64,000 bases of DNA. Origin: Clostridium bornimense (GTDB lineage: Bacteria > Bacillota > Clostridia > Clostridiales > Clostridiaceae). This document shows positions 1 through 10,279 of the stretch, piece by piece. The notes below the pieces were generated by a model. That model was given only the letters and a program-made list of their open reading frames with translations, was not told where the DNA came from and searched no databases. The position numbers and the translations under genes were made by a program. The stretch spans positions 2,852,001-2,916,000 of the forward strand of contig NZ_HG917868.1 of NCBI RefSeq assembly GCF_000577895.1. Direction: 5' to 3'. Numbering within the stretch: the first letter of the stretch is position 1; each line of letters begins with the position of its first letter.

Positions 1-3000
1 TACTTTCTTTTGGTGCTATAAAATCTCCTAAAGCCAAAGTTGTCTCATCTTTATTGATTTTTTGTTGTCTTAATGTATTGAATACTGTTAGTATATCGAC
101 TCTTTCATCATTCTTATATACTTCTATATCTTCACCTACTGAATTTGCTGGAAATATTCCATAAACTCCTTTTGGCTTAATTCCTTTTTCAATCAATAGA
201 TCTATCATCTTATTTCCATCTTCAAAAAGTTTTTTAGCCTCATTGCCGTATTTGCTATCTTCAAGGATTGTTGGATACTTTCCTTTCAATCCCCATCCAT
301 AAAAGAATAAACTCCAGTCTATATATTCTCTTAATATTCTTATAGAAATATCATTTACTTTATATACACCTAATTTATTAGGCTTAAATATATTCCACTG
401 TATATCCACTTTATTCTCTCTAGCTTTTTTTAAAGATAATAACGGTGATTTTTTAGTATTATAATTATCTCTAATATTTTTATACTGATTCTTTGTTTCT
501 TTTATAAAACTATCTTTTACTTTTTCATTCATTAATTTTTTGCATACTTCTACTGATTTTGAAGCATCAAAGCAATGTACTACAGCTCCAGAATATATAG
601 GATCAATCTTTACTGCCGTATGTGTTTTTGATGTTGTTGCTCCACCTAATGTTAATGGAATATTTAATCCTTCTTCTTCTAACGCCTTTGCTACATGACA
701 CATTTCATCAAGAGATGGTGTTATAAGTCCACTTAACCCAATGATATCTACATTTTCTTCTTTTGCCTTAGCAATTATATCTTCACATGGTACCATTATT
801 CCCATATCAATAACTTCAAAGTTGTTGCATGCTAATACTACAGAAACAATATTCTTTCCAATATCATGTACATCACCTTTTACTGTAGCTAAAAGTATTT
901 TACCTGCACTAGTACTTGAATCTCCACTCTTTTCTGCTTCTATATATGGCAGTAATACTGACACCGCCTTTTTCATAACTCTAGCACTTTTAACTACTTG
1001 AGGTAAGAACATCTTTCCTTCACCAAAAAGCTCTCCAACCTTTCCCATACCTTCCATCAAAGGTCCTTCAATTATCTCTAATGCTTTTTCATACTGAGGT
1101 CGTATCTCTTCTATATCTTCTTCTATATAATCACTAACACCTTTTATTAATGAATGTATTAATCTTTCTTTAACCTCTAATTCTCTCCATGCTAATTTAT
1201 GTTCATTAGAAACTACAGCTGTTCCTTTATATTTTTCTGCTACTTCTATTAATTTTTCTGCTGCTCCATGATATTTATTAAGGACAACATCTTCCACTAC
1301 CTTAACTAACTCTGGCTCTATTTCATCATAAATTTGAATCATACCTGGATTTACAATACCCATATCCATACCATTATTTATAGCATGGTATAAAAATACT
1401 GAATGCATAGCTTCTCTTATCTTATTATTACCTCTAAATGAAAATGATAAGTTACTTACACCACCACTAACTTTTGCATATGGTAAATTTTCTTTAATCC
1501 ACTTTGTAGCATTGATAAAATCAACGGCATAATTATCATGTTCATCAATTCCTGTTGCTATAGCAAGAATATTAGGATCAAAGATTATGTTCTCTGGTGG
1601 AAATCCTACCTTATTAACTAAGATATCATATGCTCTCTTACATACCGCTATCTTTCTTTCATAGACATCAGCTTGACCATTTTCATCAAACGCCATAACT
1701 ACTGCACCAGCTCCAAAAGCCATTATTTCTTTAGCGTGACTTATAAATTCTTCTTCTCCATTCTTTAAAGAAATAGAATTTACTATACATTTACCTTGAA
1801 TGGATTTAAGCCCAGCTCTTACTACTTCCCACTTTGAAGAGTCAATCATTATCGGTACCTTTGATATTTCTGGTTCTGATGCTATTAGCTTTAAGAAAGT
1901 TTCCATCTCTTTAGCTGAATCTAGTAATCCGTCATCAAAGTTAACATCTATTATTTGAGCTCCATTTTCTACTTGCTCTCTAGCAATAGATAGTGCTTCT
2001 TCATACTTCTTTTCATTGATAAGACGTAAGAACTTTCTAGAACCTGCAACATTAGTTCTTTCTCCAACATTAATAAAATTTGATTCTTTTGTAATCTCTA
2101 CTACTTCAAGACCTGCAAACTTACTTATCACATCCATCTTTTTAGCTATTCTTGGTGCCTTTCCTTTTGCTACCTTTGCAATAGCTTCAATATGTTTAGG
2201 TGTCGTTCCACAACAACCACCGACTATATTAACATTACCATCATCAATAAGAACCTTTAATAATGATGATGTAACTTCAGGTGTTTCATCATACTCACCA
2301 AAAGCATTCGGTAATCCTGCATTAGGATATATAGATATATTTAAATCTGTCATCTCTCCTAAATCCTTAATTATAGGAATTAAGTCCTTAGCACCAAATG
2401 AACAGTTAAGACCTATTGAAATAACTAATGGATCTTTTAATGATTCAACAACACCCTTTAAAGTTTGACCACTTAAAGTTCTTCCACTTTTATCATTTAT
2501 AGTTATAGATATCATTATAGGAATACTAATGCCTTTTTTATTGCACACCTCATTTGTAGCGCAAATTGCAGCTCTAGCATTTAGAGTATCAAAAATAGTT
2601 TCTATTAATATGACATCTATGCCACCATCTATTAATCCTTCAACTTGTTCCTTATAAGCATCCTTTAGTTGATCAAAAGTTATGCTTCTAAACCCTGGAT
2701 TCTCTACATCCGGTGATAATGATAATGTTTTATTAGTTGGTCCCACAGACCCTGCCACAAATCTTAATCTATCTGGATTTTCTAACATAAACTCTTTTGC
2801 AACTTTTTTAGCTATTTCAGCTGAAGTTTTATTTATTTCATATACTATATCTTCCATGCCATAATCTATTTGAGATATTCGATTTGCATTAAAAGTGTTT
2901 GTTTCTACAATGTCACTACCGGCTTTATAATATTCTCTATGAATCTCTTCAATAACCTCTGGTTTTGTTAGTGATAATATATCATTATTACCTTTTTGCT

Positions 3001-3133
3001 CAAAAGTGGAATCTTTAAATCGTGTTCCTCTATAATCTTCCTCTTTAAGCTTATATTGTTGAATACAAGTACCCATAGCCCCATCTAATATCACTATTTT
3101 ATTTTTTAACAATTTCAAAAACTCACTATTCAT
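1..3133 (-). CDS. metH: Cobalamin-dependent methionine synthase, 3' end cut off by the window
   Basis: Transfers the methyl group of methyltetrahydrofolate to homocysteine through cobalamin. About 1044 codons are present; the C-terminal end lies outside the window. In order I see the homocysteine-binding barrel with zinc-ligand cysteines near residues 241 and 304-305 (GLNCSFG and GGCCGTT), the pterin-binding barrel (about 340-600, [11 protein letters not shown] at its start), the cobalamin cap and B12 domain with the DVHDIGKN lower-ligand motif near residue 753, and the first part of the AdoMet-binding reactivation domain (from about 900). The ATG at 3133 follows a G-rich ribosome binding site. 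The reading frame is open throughout. No SAM riboswitch or other leader structure is recognisable in the 175 bp before it. Confidence 0.95.
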   Translation of the reverse strand, partial: MNSEFLKLLKNKIVILDGAMGTCIQQYKLKEEDYRGTRFKDSTFEQKGNNDILSLTKPEVIEEIHREYYKAGSDIVETNTFNANRISQIDYGMEDIVYEINKTSAEIAKKVAKEFMLENPDRLRFVAGSVGPTNKTLSLSPDVENPGFRSITFDQLKDAYKEQVEGLIDGGIDVILIETIFDTLNARAAICATNEVCNKKGISIPIMISITINDKSGRTLSGQTLKGVVESLKDPLVISIGLNCSFGAKDLIPIIKDLGEMTDLNISIYPNAGLPNAFGEYDETPEVTSSLLKVLIDDGNVNIVGGCCGTTPKHIEAIAKVAKGKAPRIAKKMDVISKFAGLEVVEITKESNFINVGERTNVAGSRKFLRLINEKKYEEALSIAREQVENGAQIIDVNFDDGLLDSAKEMETFLKLIASEPEISKVPIMIDSSKWEVVRAGLKSIQGKCIVNSISLKNGEEEFISHAKEIMAFGAGAVVMAFDENGQADVYERKIAVCKRAYDILVNKVGFPPENIIFDPNILAIATGIDEHDNYAVDFINATKWIKENLPYAKVSGGVSNLSFSFRGNNKIREAMHSVFLYHAINNGMDMGIVNPGMIQIYDEIEPELVKVVEDVVLNKYHGAAEKLIEVAEKYKGTAVVSNEHKLAWRELEVKERLIHSLIKGVSDYIEEDIEEIRPQYEKALEIIEGPLMEGMGKVGELFGEGKMFLPQVVKSARVMKKAVSVLLPYIEAEKSGDSSTSAGKILLATVKGDVHDIGKNIVSVVLACNNFEVIDMGIMVPCEDIIAKAKEENVDIIGLSGLITPSLDEMCHVAKALEEEGLNIPLTLGGATTSKTHTAVKIDPIYSGAVVHCFDASKSVEVCKKLMNEKVKDSFIKETKNQYKNIRDNYNTKKSPLLSLKKARENKVDIQWNIFKPNKLGVYKVNDISIRILREYIDWSLFFYGWGLKGKYPTILEDSKYGNEAKKLFEDGNKMIDLLIEKGIKPKGVYGIFPANSVGEDIEVYKNDERVDILTVFNTLRQQKINKDETTLALGDFIAPKES

Positions 3134-3308
3134 TCTTATAGCCCCCCTAAATAGCAAATATTATTGTTTCTCTCATATATATATTTCTAAATATATCATT
3201 AATTTAAAATAATTAAAACATATTTCTTATTGCTTTTACATAGTTATTACATTATAATCAATATATATTTTATCACTTTAGTACGCTAAATCATTAACGA
3301 GGTGAATT

Positions 3309-4601
3309 ATGACTAATTTAGAAAAGCAACTAGGCTTTAAAGAAGCCTTATCAATTACAATTGGAGTAGTTATAGGTGAAGGTATCTTTTTTAAAGCTTC
3401 TTCTGTATTTAACAATGCTGGATCCCCAACTCTTGGAATATTAGCTTGGATCATTGCAGGAATAATAACAATCTGTTGTGGTCTATCTATAGCAGAAGTA
3501 AGTTCATCTATTCCTAGAAACGGAGGTTTATATGGCTACTTAAAAGAATTATATAACGAAAAAATAGCTTATCTTTATGGATGGATGCAAAATATAATAT
3601 ATTACCCTGCATTAGTAGCTTCTACATCAATAGTTTTTTCTAGACAAGCTACTTACTTTATTCAACTTACTGAAACTGAACAAAAATTATTATCTATTAG
3701 TTTAATATTATTTTTATCAGCTATTCATATTTTATCTACTAAAACAGCAGGAAAGTTACAGATAATTTTTACTGCTGGTAAACTTATACCTCTTTTCGTC
3801 ATAATTATTATAGGTATATTTTATAATGGCAATAATACTGGAATAATATTTTCAGAATACTCAAATCCCTCTAATTCATTAGGCTTTGGTAGCGCATTAC
3901 TTGCTTGTCTTTGGGCTTATGATGGTTGGATTTCTGTTGGCAATATTACCGGGGAAATGAAGAATCCAGCGAAAGATTTACCTAAAGCTATTATATTAGG
4001 TTTATCATTAATAATGGTTGTATATGTATCAATATCCTTTGTATTTTTAAAAGTTCTTGGATTTAATGATGCCATCACTTCAAATAAAATAGCTTCTGAT
4101 GTATCACTAATTATCTTTGGTAAAGTAGGAGCTACATTAATAACTATTGGAATTCTTGTATCTGTTATCGGAGCTTTTAATGGTAATCTTATCTCTGGTT
4201 CAAGAATTTCATATACTATGGCAAATGATAAATTACTTCCGTTTTCAAAATCATTATCAAAAGTGTCCAAGTTTAATACACCTATTTATTCTATAATACT
4301 TACTAGCGGTCTTGGAATTATTTATGTATTTACTGGAACTTATGAAAGCATAACTAATATTTGTTTATTTTCAGCCCTTTTCTTTTTCTTATTAGGTGTA
4401 ACAGGAGTATTTATATTAAGAAAGAGAAAAATAACCTCTAAATATAAAACTCCACTTTATCCTGTAGTACCTATAATAGGAATACTTGGTGGTAGTTATG
4501 TTATAATAGATACATTATTCTCAGACTTTAGAAATGCAGCTATAGGAATACTTATAACTCTTATAGGTTACCCTGTATATGTCTTTTTAAAGAAAAAATA
4601 A
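3309..4601 (+). CDS. APC-family amino acid permease
   Basis: A 430-residue integral membrane protein with about 12 hydrophobic segments. The N-terminal segment carries the GVVIGEGIFFKASS motif, equivalent to the substrate-binding G(I/V)GxGIF stretch of the amino acid-polyamine-organocation superfamily. The overall look is that of LAT/SteT-type amino acid exchangers, but the substrate cannot be read from sequence. The start follows a GAGGTG ribosome binding site. It is divergent from metH, and the DUF1653 gene follows after 9 bp, so the two are probably cotranscribed. Confidence 0.85.
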   Translation: MTNLEKQLGFKEALSITIGVVIGEGIFFKASSVFNNAGSPTLGILAWIIAGIITICCGLSIAEVSSSIPRNGGLYGYLKELYNEKIAYLYGWMQNIIYYPALVASTSIVFSRQATYFIQLTETEQKLLSISLILFLSAIHILSTKTAGKLQIIFTAGKLIPLFVIIIIGIFYNGNNTGIIFSEYSNPSNSLGFGSALLACLWAYDGWISVGNITGEMKNPAKDLPKAIILGLSLIMVVYVSISFVFLKVLGFNDAITSNKIASDVSLIIFGKVGATLITIGILVSVIGAFNGNLISGSRISYTMANDKLLPFSKSLSKVSKFNTPIYSIILTSGLGIIYVFTGTYESITNICLFSALFFFLLGVTGVFILRKRKITSKYKTPLYPVVPIIGILGGSYVIIDTLFSDFRNAAIGILITLIGYPVYVFLKKK

Positions 4602-4610
4602 GGAGCGCTG

Positions 4611-4862
4611 ATGATGAGAGATCTAAATAATAGTAAGGGGAAAATTTTTAGACACTTTAAAGGAGATTTGTATCTTCTAATTGATTTTGTAACTCACTCA
4701 GAAACACAAGAGACAATGGTATTATATAGAGCTCTTTATAAAGATTGTGGACTATTTGTTAGGCCATATGATATGTTTATTGAAGAAGTGCCATTAGATA
4801 AGCCAAATCCAACAGGACAAAAATATAGATTCGAAGAATACTACGTTGAAAGTATAAAATAG
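4611..4862 (+). CDS. DUF1653 family small protein
   Basis: An 83-residue soluble protein matching the DUF1653 pattern: a GKIFRHFKGDLYLLIDFVTH start followed by the conserved VLYRALY and FVRPYDMF segments. The function of the family is not established. The AAGGAG ribosome binding site overlaps the stop codon of the upstream permease gene, which implies translational coupling. ATG at 4611 or 4614 are both possible. A strong terminator follows about 50 bp downstream. Confidence 0.8.
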   Translation: MMRDLNNSKGKIFRHFKGDLYLLIDFVTHSETQETMVLYRALYKDCGLFVRPYDMFIEEVPLDKPNPTGQKYRFEEYYVESIK

Positions 4863-4910
4863 ATACAAAATCATTTCAATATAATACATTTATTAAAACT
4901 CTATATAAAG

Positions 4911-4972
4911 ATAAGGGACTTGTCACATGATTTTCAAAATAAACCTATTGTAACAAAGTCCCTTATTTTTTA
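4911..4972 (+). terminator. Rho-independent terminator after the permease/DUF1653 operon
   Basis: The arms ATAAGGGACT and AGTCCCTTAT enclose a long loop that contains a second TGT/ACA pairing, followed by a T run at 4964-4970. It belongs to a set of look-alike hairpins at 10280, 36123, 46285 and 55804. Confidence 0.85.
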
Positions 4973-4982
4973 GTCTTAAAAC

Positions 4983-5040
4983 CAAAGAAATCCCTAAGGG
5001 ATTTCATCAATTACTGTGCACTGCCATACTATGCACTGTG
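4983..5040. repeat. Short copy of a dispersed intergenic repeat module
   Basis: A hairpin with arms GAAATCCC and GGGATTTC is followed by GTGCACTG-type short repeats (three GCACTG/GTGCAC units). The hairpin occupies the same place as GAAATTC...GAATTTC in the long repeat at 36065-36090. The module directly abuts the stop codon of the minus-strand tcdA gene. Confidence 0.55.
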
Positions 5041-5046
5041 CACTGA

Positions 5047-5811
5047 CTATGCTTTATATCCTAATAGTTCTCTTACTACAACAGACGCAATAATCATTCC
5101 TGCTACTGGTGGTACAAAAGAAATTGATCCTGGTATTTGTCTTTTTTCTGCACACTTTTTAGTACTTTCACCAGTACAAACACATCCAGTTTTACATGTT
5201 ACAACATCTTCTGCTCTTGGTTTCATTGGTATTTCTTCTGAATATACTACCTTAAGCTTTTTAACGCCTCTTCTTTTAAGTTCATATCTCATAACTTTTG
5301 CTAATGGACACACCTTAGTCTTATAAATATCAGTAACTTTAAATTGTGTCGGATCTAGCTTATTTCCTGTTCCCATTGAACTAATAAGCTTTATTTTATT
5401 CTTTTCACAATATACTGCAAGACCAATTTTTGCAGATACAGTATCTATAGCATCTACAACATAATCAACATCATCTGTTATAATATCTCCAATATTATCT
5501 ACAGTAACAAATACTTGATGAGTTATTACATTACATTTTCTATTTATAGTTAAAATTCTTTCTTTCATAACTTCAACTTTGCTTTGACTAATAGTCTTAT
5601 ATGTAGCATGTATTTGTCTATTTAAATTTGTTAAACAAACTGAATCATCATCTATTAAAACTATTGTCCCAACACCAGCTCTTGCTAATGCTTCAACAGT
5701 GAAACTTCCTACTCCTCCGACTCCAAATACAACTACCTTACTATTTGCTAATGTATCTAAACCTTCTTTTCCTATAAGAAGTTCTGTTCTTGATAATGAA
5801 TGTTGAGCCAT
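5047..5811 (-). CDS. tcdA: tRNA threonylcarbamoyladenosine dehydratase
   Basis: Catalyses ATP-dependent cyclisation of t6A37 to ct6A in tRNAs reading ANN codons. The 254-residue protein has the E1/MoeB/ThiF-like Rossmann fold: GVGGVGS nucleotide loop near residue 30, IDDDSVCLTNLNRQ for the adenylation site, and the conserved VVDAIDTVSAKI segment. A cysteine-rich stretch (TCKTGCVCTGESTKKC, about residues 205-225) matches the TcdA/CsdL family. The start follows AAGGAGG. The stop codon lies at the edge of a GTGCAC-type repeat, so the extreme C-terminus may have been modified by repeat insertion. Confidence 0.88.
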   Translation of the reverse strand: MAQHSLSRTELLIGKEGLDTLANSKVVVFGVGGVGSFTVEALARAGVGTIVLIDDDSVCLTNLNRQIHATYKTISQSKVEVMKERILTINRKCNVITHQVFVTVDNIGDIITDDVDYVVDAIDTVSAKIGLAVYCEKNKIKLISSMGTGNKLDPTQFKVTDIYKTKVCPLAKVMRYELKRRGVKKLKVVYSEEIPMKPRAEDVVTCKTGCVCTGESTKKCAEKRQIPGSISFVPPVAGMIIASVVVRELLGYKA

Positions 5812-5892
5812 ACCTTATCCTCCTTAATAACATTTCATTAATACTTTAAAGTGATAATTATAATACTACAAGATTATCATATTGTCACCCTT

Positions 5893-7449
5893 TTATTCAT
5901 AAGTAGTAAGTTCTAATATTTGTTTTCTTATAATTGCTTCTTTATTTAAATCCGCAATTATAACTAAATAATCTCCTGATTTAATTTCTGTATTACCCCT
6001 AGGTAATATTTCTTCTTCTCCCCTTTTTATTGATAGTACTAATGTGTTTGATGGCCATGATATATCTCTAACCTTTTTTCCCGCTATATCAGATCCATAA
6101 TGCACTACTGCATTTATAACAATCTTCTCACTATCATCACCACTATATCCCTCTATATTTTTCCCTTTAAGTTGATTTTCAAGTAATGAATCATATACAG
6201 GTTTACTCTTTGTTAAATCCGCCACTATATACGCAATTATAGATACTATTGTTAATGATAATAAATGCGAAAATGATCCTGTCATTTCTGTTATAAGTAT
6301 AACGCCTGTTATTGGCGCTCTTACTATAGCCGTAAAGTATCCTGCCATAGCTAGTATTATGAAATTATTAAAAAATACACTATCGATCCCTAAGTAGTTA
6401 ATAGATATATTTCCAAAGATGGCACCTATAGTTGCTCCAATTATTAAAAGTGGAAAGAATATTCCTCCTGGTGATCCAGATCCGAAACTTATCATGGAAA
6501 ATAAAAATTTCATTATTAAAAGTAAAAGTAAAAATGGAATTGTTGTTTCTAAATGCAATTCTTCAATAACTCTATGTCCGCCACATAAAACATATGGAAA
6601 TACGATTCCTAAAATTCCTGCTGTTACAAATGGTATTATATTTTTAACAGGCATAGATACAAACTTTATCTTCTTATATAATTGTTGACTAAGTAATAAA
6701 ATTTTATTATAAAAAGCTCCTAATAACCCTAAGACTATACCTAGAATTATTAAAACCCAGTAATGATCTAATGGAATAGATTTTGCTTCTCCAAAATTAA
6801 ACACAGGCTTAATACCAAATACTTGCTTTGAAACAAAATCTGCTGATACAGCAGCTGCCATTGTTGATAATAATACTAAAGGTGAAAAATACTTATATAT
6901 CTCCTCTAATGCAAACATAACACCGGCTAATGGTGCATTAAATGCTGCTGCAAGACCTGCCGCACCTCCACTTGATATAAGTATCTTTTTTTCTACTCTT
7001 GTACATTTTAGTTTCTTACTTATTCCTTCTCCCACAGATGCCCCTAATTGTATTGATGGACCTTCTCTTCCTAAAGATAATCCTGAACCTATAGATAAAA
7101 CTCCACCTATAAATTTATAAATAATAGTAGTAACCCAATTATTCTTTAAATATCCTAATAATACTCCCTTTGTTTGTGGTATCCCACTACCACTTACCAT
7201 AGGATTTTTTTCTACTATTTTACCTACGATATATCCTACTATACCTAAAATTATAATAGATACAGGTACTAGCCATAATTGTTTTCTTTCTATATTATAT
7301 ATCCAAAATGCAAAATTCTCTGCATATCCTAATGCTAATCTGTATAATACAACTACAACAGAAGCTAGTATTCCCACTAGTATTCCATGTATCAATATAT
7401 ATAACTTTCTATCTCCCCTATTAACCACCGCTTTATAGTCATTTTTCAT
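5893..7449 (-). CDS. ClC-family H+/Cl- exchange transporter with C-terminal RCK_C domain
   Basis: A 518-residue protein: an 11-12 segment ClC core (residues 20-420) and a cytoplasmic TrkA-C/RCK_C domain (about 435-515). The selectivity-filter motifs are GSGIP near residue 87, GREGPSIQLG near 128 and GSPGGIFFP near 328. The gating glutamate in GREGP and the inner proton glutamate in ALEEIYKYF are both present, which in this family indicates a coupled antiporter instead of a passive channel. The ribosome binding site is GGGGTGG. It lies 81 bp upstream of tcdA on the same strand. Confidence 0.88.
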   Translation of the reverse strand: MKNDYKAVVNRGDRKLYILIHGILVGILASVVVVLYRLALGYAENFAFWIYNIERKQLWLVPVSIIILGIVGYIVGKIVEKNPMVSGSGIPQTKGVLLGYLKNNWVTTIIYKFIGGVLSIGSGLSLGREGPSIQLGASVGEGISKKLKCTRVEKKILISSGGAAGLAAAFNAPLAGVMFALEEIYKYFSPLVLLSTMAAAVSADFVSKQVFGIKPVFNFGEAKSIPLDHYWVLIILGIVLGLLGAFYNKILLLSQQLYKKIKFVSMPVKNIIPFVTAGILGIVFPYVLCGGHRVIEELHLETTIPFLLLLLIMKFLFSMISFGSGSPGGIFFPLLIIGATIGAIFGNISINYLGIDSVFFNNFIILAMAGYFTAIVRAPITGVILITEMTGSFSHLLSLTIVSIIAYIVADLTKSKPVYDSLLENQLKGKNIEGYSGDDSEKIVINAVVHYGSDIAGKKVRDISWPSNTLVLSIKRGEEEILPRGNTEIKSGDYLVIIADLNKEAIIRKQILELTTYE

Positions 7450-7501
7450 TATTTACCACCCCATAATAAATTATACTACCCTCCCATTTATGGCACAAAT
7501 A

Positions 7502-7526
7502 AAAAAAGCCACGATGTGACTTTTTC
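7502..7526. terminator. Short hairpin terminator after the ABC permease gene
   Basis: A-rich and T-rich flanks (AAAAAG and CTTTTT) pair around a CAC/GTG stem. It lies at the stop codon of the minus-strand ABC permease gene, separating that operon from the ClC gene. The symmetry allows function in both directions. Confidence 0.6.
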
Positions 7527-8332
7527 TATCTATATTTTTTGATTACTTTATTTTCAAAAATAGCAACAGCTTTATACATAATATACGCTAATATAGAAAG
7601 AATTATAATAGCCATCATTACAGAGTTTAAATCTGCTATTTGACCACCATATACAATAAGGAATCCTAGTCCTTCTTTAGCCACTAAATACTCTCCCATT
7701 ATTACCCCTACCCAAGATAAACCTACATTAATTTTTAATGCAGACATCAAAAGCGGTATTGAGGCTGGTAAAACTAAATGTTTTAGAATTTGAAGCTTAG
7801 TAGCCCCAAAGGTCTCCATTAACTTAATCCTTTCACCATCAACTTCCATGAATCCTGCATATACAGATATTATTGTTACTATAATCGAAATTAATAAGGC
7901 TATAACAATTATGGCAGTTATTCCATTTCCAACCCAAAAAATTATAATTGGTGCTAATGCTACTTTAGGTATGGCATTTAAAACTACTAAATAAGGATCT
8001 AACACTTTACCTATAAAATCATTCCACCATAAAACTACTGCTATTGCTGCACCCATTATAGTTCCTACAACAAATCCTATTATTGTTTCATAACAAGTTA
8101 TCCAAATATGTCTAAATAGATCCCCTTCTTTAAAATATTTAACTACTGATTCTACTACCCTAGATGGCGATGATACTAAAAATGGATCTATCCATTTTAA
8201 TTCCGCTGCAACTTCCCACAAGATAATAAATATTATTAATATCAAAACTCTTGTTATTCCTATTGTCCTTTTATCTTTCTTTACTTTTCTTAAGTACTGT
8301 TGATGTTCTGTCAATTGACTTTTATTCACCAT
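7526..8332 (-). CDS. ABC transporter permease, NitT/TauT (SsuC-like) type
   Basis: A 268-residue inner-membrane permease with about six segments and the cytoplasmic EAA loop (EVDGERIKLMETFGATKLQI) that docks the ATPase. I start it at ATG 8332 (MVNKSQLT) because AAGGAG sits 7 bases upstream; a longer reading to 8419 would run into the ATPase gene. The ATG overlaps the last codons of the upstream ATPase gene by 11 bases, indicating coupling. The family imports sulfonates, nitrate, thiamine precursors and similar small molecules; the substrate here is unknown. Confidence 0.87.
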   Translation of the reverse strand: MVNKSQLTEHQQYLRKVKKDKRTIGITRVLILIIFIILWEVAAELKWIDPFLVSSPSRVVESVVKYFKEGDLFRHIWITCYETIIGFVVGTIMGAAIAVVLWWNDFIGKVLDPYLVVLNAIPKVALAPIIIFWVGNGITAIIVIALLISIIVTIISVYAGFMEVDGERIKLMETFGATKLQILKHLVLPASIPLLMSALKINVGLSWVGVIMGEYLVAKEGLGFLIVYGGQIADLNSVMMAIIILSILAYIMYKAVAIFENKVIKKYR

Positions 8333-9086
8333 TATCGAGCTCCTTCCACACAGTATTAAAATAATCCTTATACTGCACTGCTTCTCTCCTCTTAAATGGT
8401 GTATCATATTCTTCATCATAATATATATCTAATACTTTTTTTATTTTAGATGGCCTTGAACTTAAAATAATAACTCTATCTGACGTTGTAATAGCTTCGC
8501 CAATATCATGAGTTACCATAAGTGCTGTCTTATTTTCTTTTCGTATTATAGAGTAAATTTCATCAGATACACTAATACGAGTAACATAATCTAATGCTGA
8601 AAATGGTTCATCTAGTATTAATAATTCTGGAGACAAAGCGAGGGTTCTTATAAGTGCCACTCTTTGCCTCATACCTCCTGATAATTCCCTTGGATAACTG
8701 TCTTTAAAATCATATAATTCATAGCTTCTAAGAAGATTTTCTACTTTAATTAAGTTTACCCTGTTTATAGATTTCTTTATTTTTAACCCCAATGTTACAT
8801 TTTCCCATACTGTTAACCAATCAAAAAGATTATCCTTTTGAAACATATATCCTATTTTATCTGTTCCTTTTTTTATTTCTTCTCCATTTAAAGTTATATT
8901 TCCTGAAGATTTATCAATAAGCTTAGCTATTATATTTAAAATAGTAGATTTCCCACATCCTGATGGCCCAACTATAGAAATAAACTCTCCTTCATTTACT
9001 TCAAATGATATATCCTTTAGTGCCTCTGTTTCTCCACTTAAAGTATGATAATTTTTTGTTAGTTTTTCTACTTTAAGCCTAGTCAC
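8322..9086 (-). CDS. ABC transporter ATP-binding protein, NitT/TauT (SsuB-like) type
   Basis: Energises import with the neighbouring permease and lipoprotein. Walker A is GPSGCGKST, the signature is LSGGMRQR, Walker B is LLILDEPFSALD and the switch histidine is in VTHDIGEA. I choose the GTG at 9086 (254 residues): AGGAGGT lies 9 bases upstream of it. The longer reading to ATG 9122 would have no ribosome binding site and would begin inside a stable hairpin. Confidence 0.88.
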   Translation of the reverse strand: MTRLKVEKLTKNYHTLSGETEALKDISFEVNEGEFISIVGPSGCGKSTILNIIAKLIDKSSGNITLNGEEIKKGTDKIGYMFQKDNLFDWLTVWENVTLGLKIKKSINRVNLIKVENLLRSYELYDFKDSYPRELSGGMRQRVALIRTLALSPELLILDEPFSALDYVTRISVSDEIYSIIRKENKTALMVTHDIGEAITTSDRVIILSSRPSKIKKVLDIYYDEEYDTPFKRREAVQYKDYFNTVWKELDNGE

Positions 9087-9121
9087 CTTAAACTTACCTC
9101 CTCTCATTATGTAAGGTTTCA

Positions 9122-9170
9122 TAAGGCTAATTGCATACTAACCTTATATTAGCATCCTGCAACCGCCTTA
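9122..9170 (-). promoter_or_regulatory. Intercistronic hairpin between binding-protein and ATPase genes
   Basis: The outer stem TAAGGC/GCCTTA, middle TTGC/GCAA and inner ATGCTAA/TTAGTAT form a nested stem-loop without a T run. It lies between the binding-protein stop and the ATPase ribosome binding site. In other binding-protein operons such structures protect the upstream message and keep it more abundant; that role here is inferred. Confidence 0.6.
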
Positions 9171-9184
9171 TAGCTTACTGTACA

Positions 9185-10198
9185 TCATTTTTGAACTACT
9201 TTATCTGTAAAAGAGGTATCTACAATATCTTTAAAATTAGGTCTCGTAGGTATTAATGTAGAATCATAGTCTTGTATTATATCCATTAAGTGATCTACAT
9301 TTTCTTCTGAAACAGACGGTGTCTTAGAAAATGCTTCAACATTTCTATAATTCTTAACTACATTTGTTAACACATCTAAATCACTGCCAGGAAAGAAATC
9401 AATTATTGCTTTAGCCACTTCTTCATCACTAGATGCTTCTACAAATTGTTGTCCTTTATAAATAGCTCTAGTAAATGATTCAATAATTTCTGGATTCTTT
9501 TTTATATATGATTGATTAGCATAAAAAGTAGTATATGATATGTCTCCAGCTTCCTTACCTATTGATGAAACTATATATCCTTTTTTCTCTTTTTCTAACA
9601 TACTTCCTGTAGGCTCAAATAATGCTACATAATCTCCTGTGCCTCCAGTAAAAGCACCTGCTGTGGCATTAAAGGCTATATTAGTTACTATATTTACATC
9701 CTTCCCTGGAGTTAAACCATGTTTCTTTAACACATACTCCAGCGACATTTCTGGCATCCCGCCAGGTCTACCTCCAACTATAGTTTTTCCTTTAAGAGAT
9801 TCATATTTAAAATCTTTCTCATTTTCTCTACTTATAAGAAAAGAACCATCCTTTTGAGTCAATTGTGCGAATACTTTAGGATAATCCTCTCTTCCTTGAT
9901 TATAAATGTAAATTACTTGTTCTGGTCCACTAAACCCTATATCTACACTGCCGCTAAGAACTTGTTGCATTGTTTTATCTGCTCCCTGTCCTGTACTTAT
10001 TTCAAGATCTATTCCTTCCTCTTCAAAATATCCTTCACTTATAGCAGCATACATTGGTGCATAAAATACAGATCTAGCAACTTCATTTAATCTTACTTTT
10101 TTAAGCTTTTCCTTGTCTTTAGAGCTACATCCAAAAAGTGATATTGACATTACTAATGCTAATAGAAATACCCCACTCCTTGCTATACGACTTCTCAT
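9185..10198 (-). CDS. ABC transporter substrate-binding lipoprotein, NMT1/SsuA-like
   Basis: A 337-residue extracytoplasmic binding protein anchored as a lipoprotein: a charged N-terminus, hydrophobic stretch and lipobox LFGC with Cys24. The mature part has NMT1/THI5-like features: an RSVFYAPMYAAISEGYFEEEG segment and the GSVDIGFSGPEQ segment that follows in SsuA/TauA/ThiY proteins. It is the first gene of a three-gene import operon. The ligand (sulfonate, thiamine precursor or other) cannot be assigned; I see no TPP riboswitch or clear sulfur-regulator box upstream. The start follows AGGAGGG. Confidence 0.87.
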   Translation of the reverse strand: MRSRIARSGVFLLALVMSISLFGCSSKDKEKLKKVRLNEVARSVFYAPMYAAISEGYFEEEGIDLEISTGQGADKTMQQVLSGSVDIGFSGPEQVIYIYNQGREDYPKVFAQLTQKDGSFLISRENEKDFKYESLKGKTIVGGRPGGMPEMSLEYVLKKHGLTPGKDVNIVTNIAFNATAGAFTGGTGDYVALFEPTGSMLEKEKKGYIVSSIGKEAGDISYTTFYANQSYIKKNPEIIESFTRAIYKGQQFVEASSDEEVAKAIIDFFPGSDLDVLTNVVKNYRNVEAFSKTPSVSEENVDHLMDIIQDYDSTLIPTRPNFKDIVDTSFTDKVVQK

Positions 10199-10279
10199 AA
10201 GCCCTCCTAATTTCCTTTACTTATTACTATATTATGAAGGTTTATTAATTCAGTGCATATTTGAGTTTATAACTATAAA

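Noticed and set aside
2016-2468. Rightward open reading frame of 150 codons
   Set aside because: It lies wholly inside metH on the other strand and has no ribosome binding site or recognisable domain.
3134-3308. Possible SAM riboswitch before metH
   Set aside because: No conserved SAM-riboswitch core or terminator/anti-terminator pair could be found; the gap is plain AT-rich sequence.
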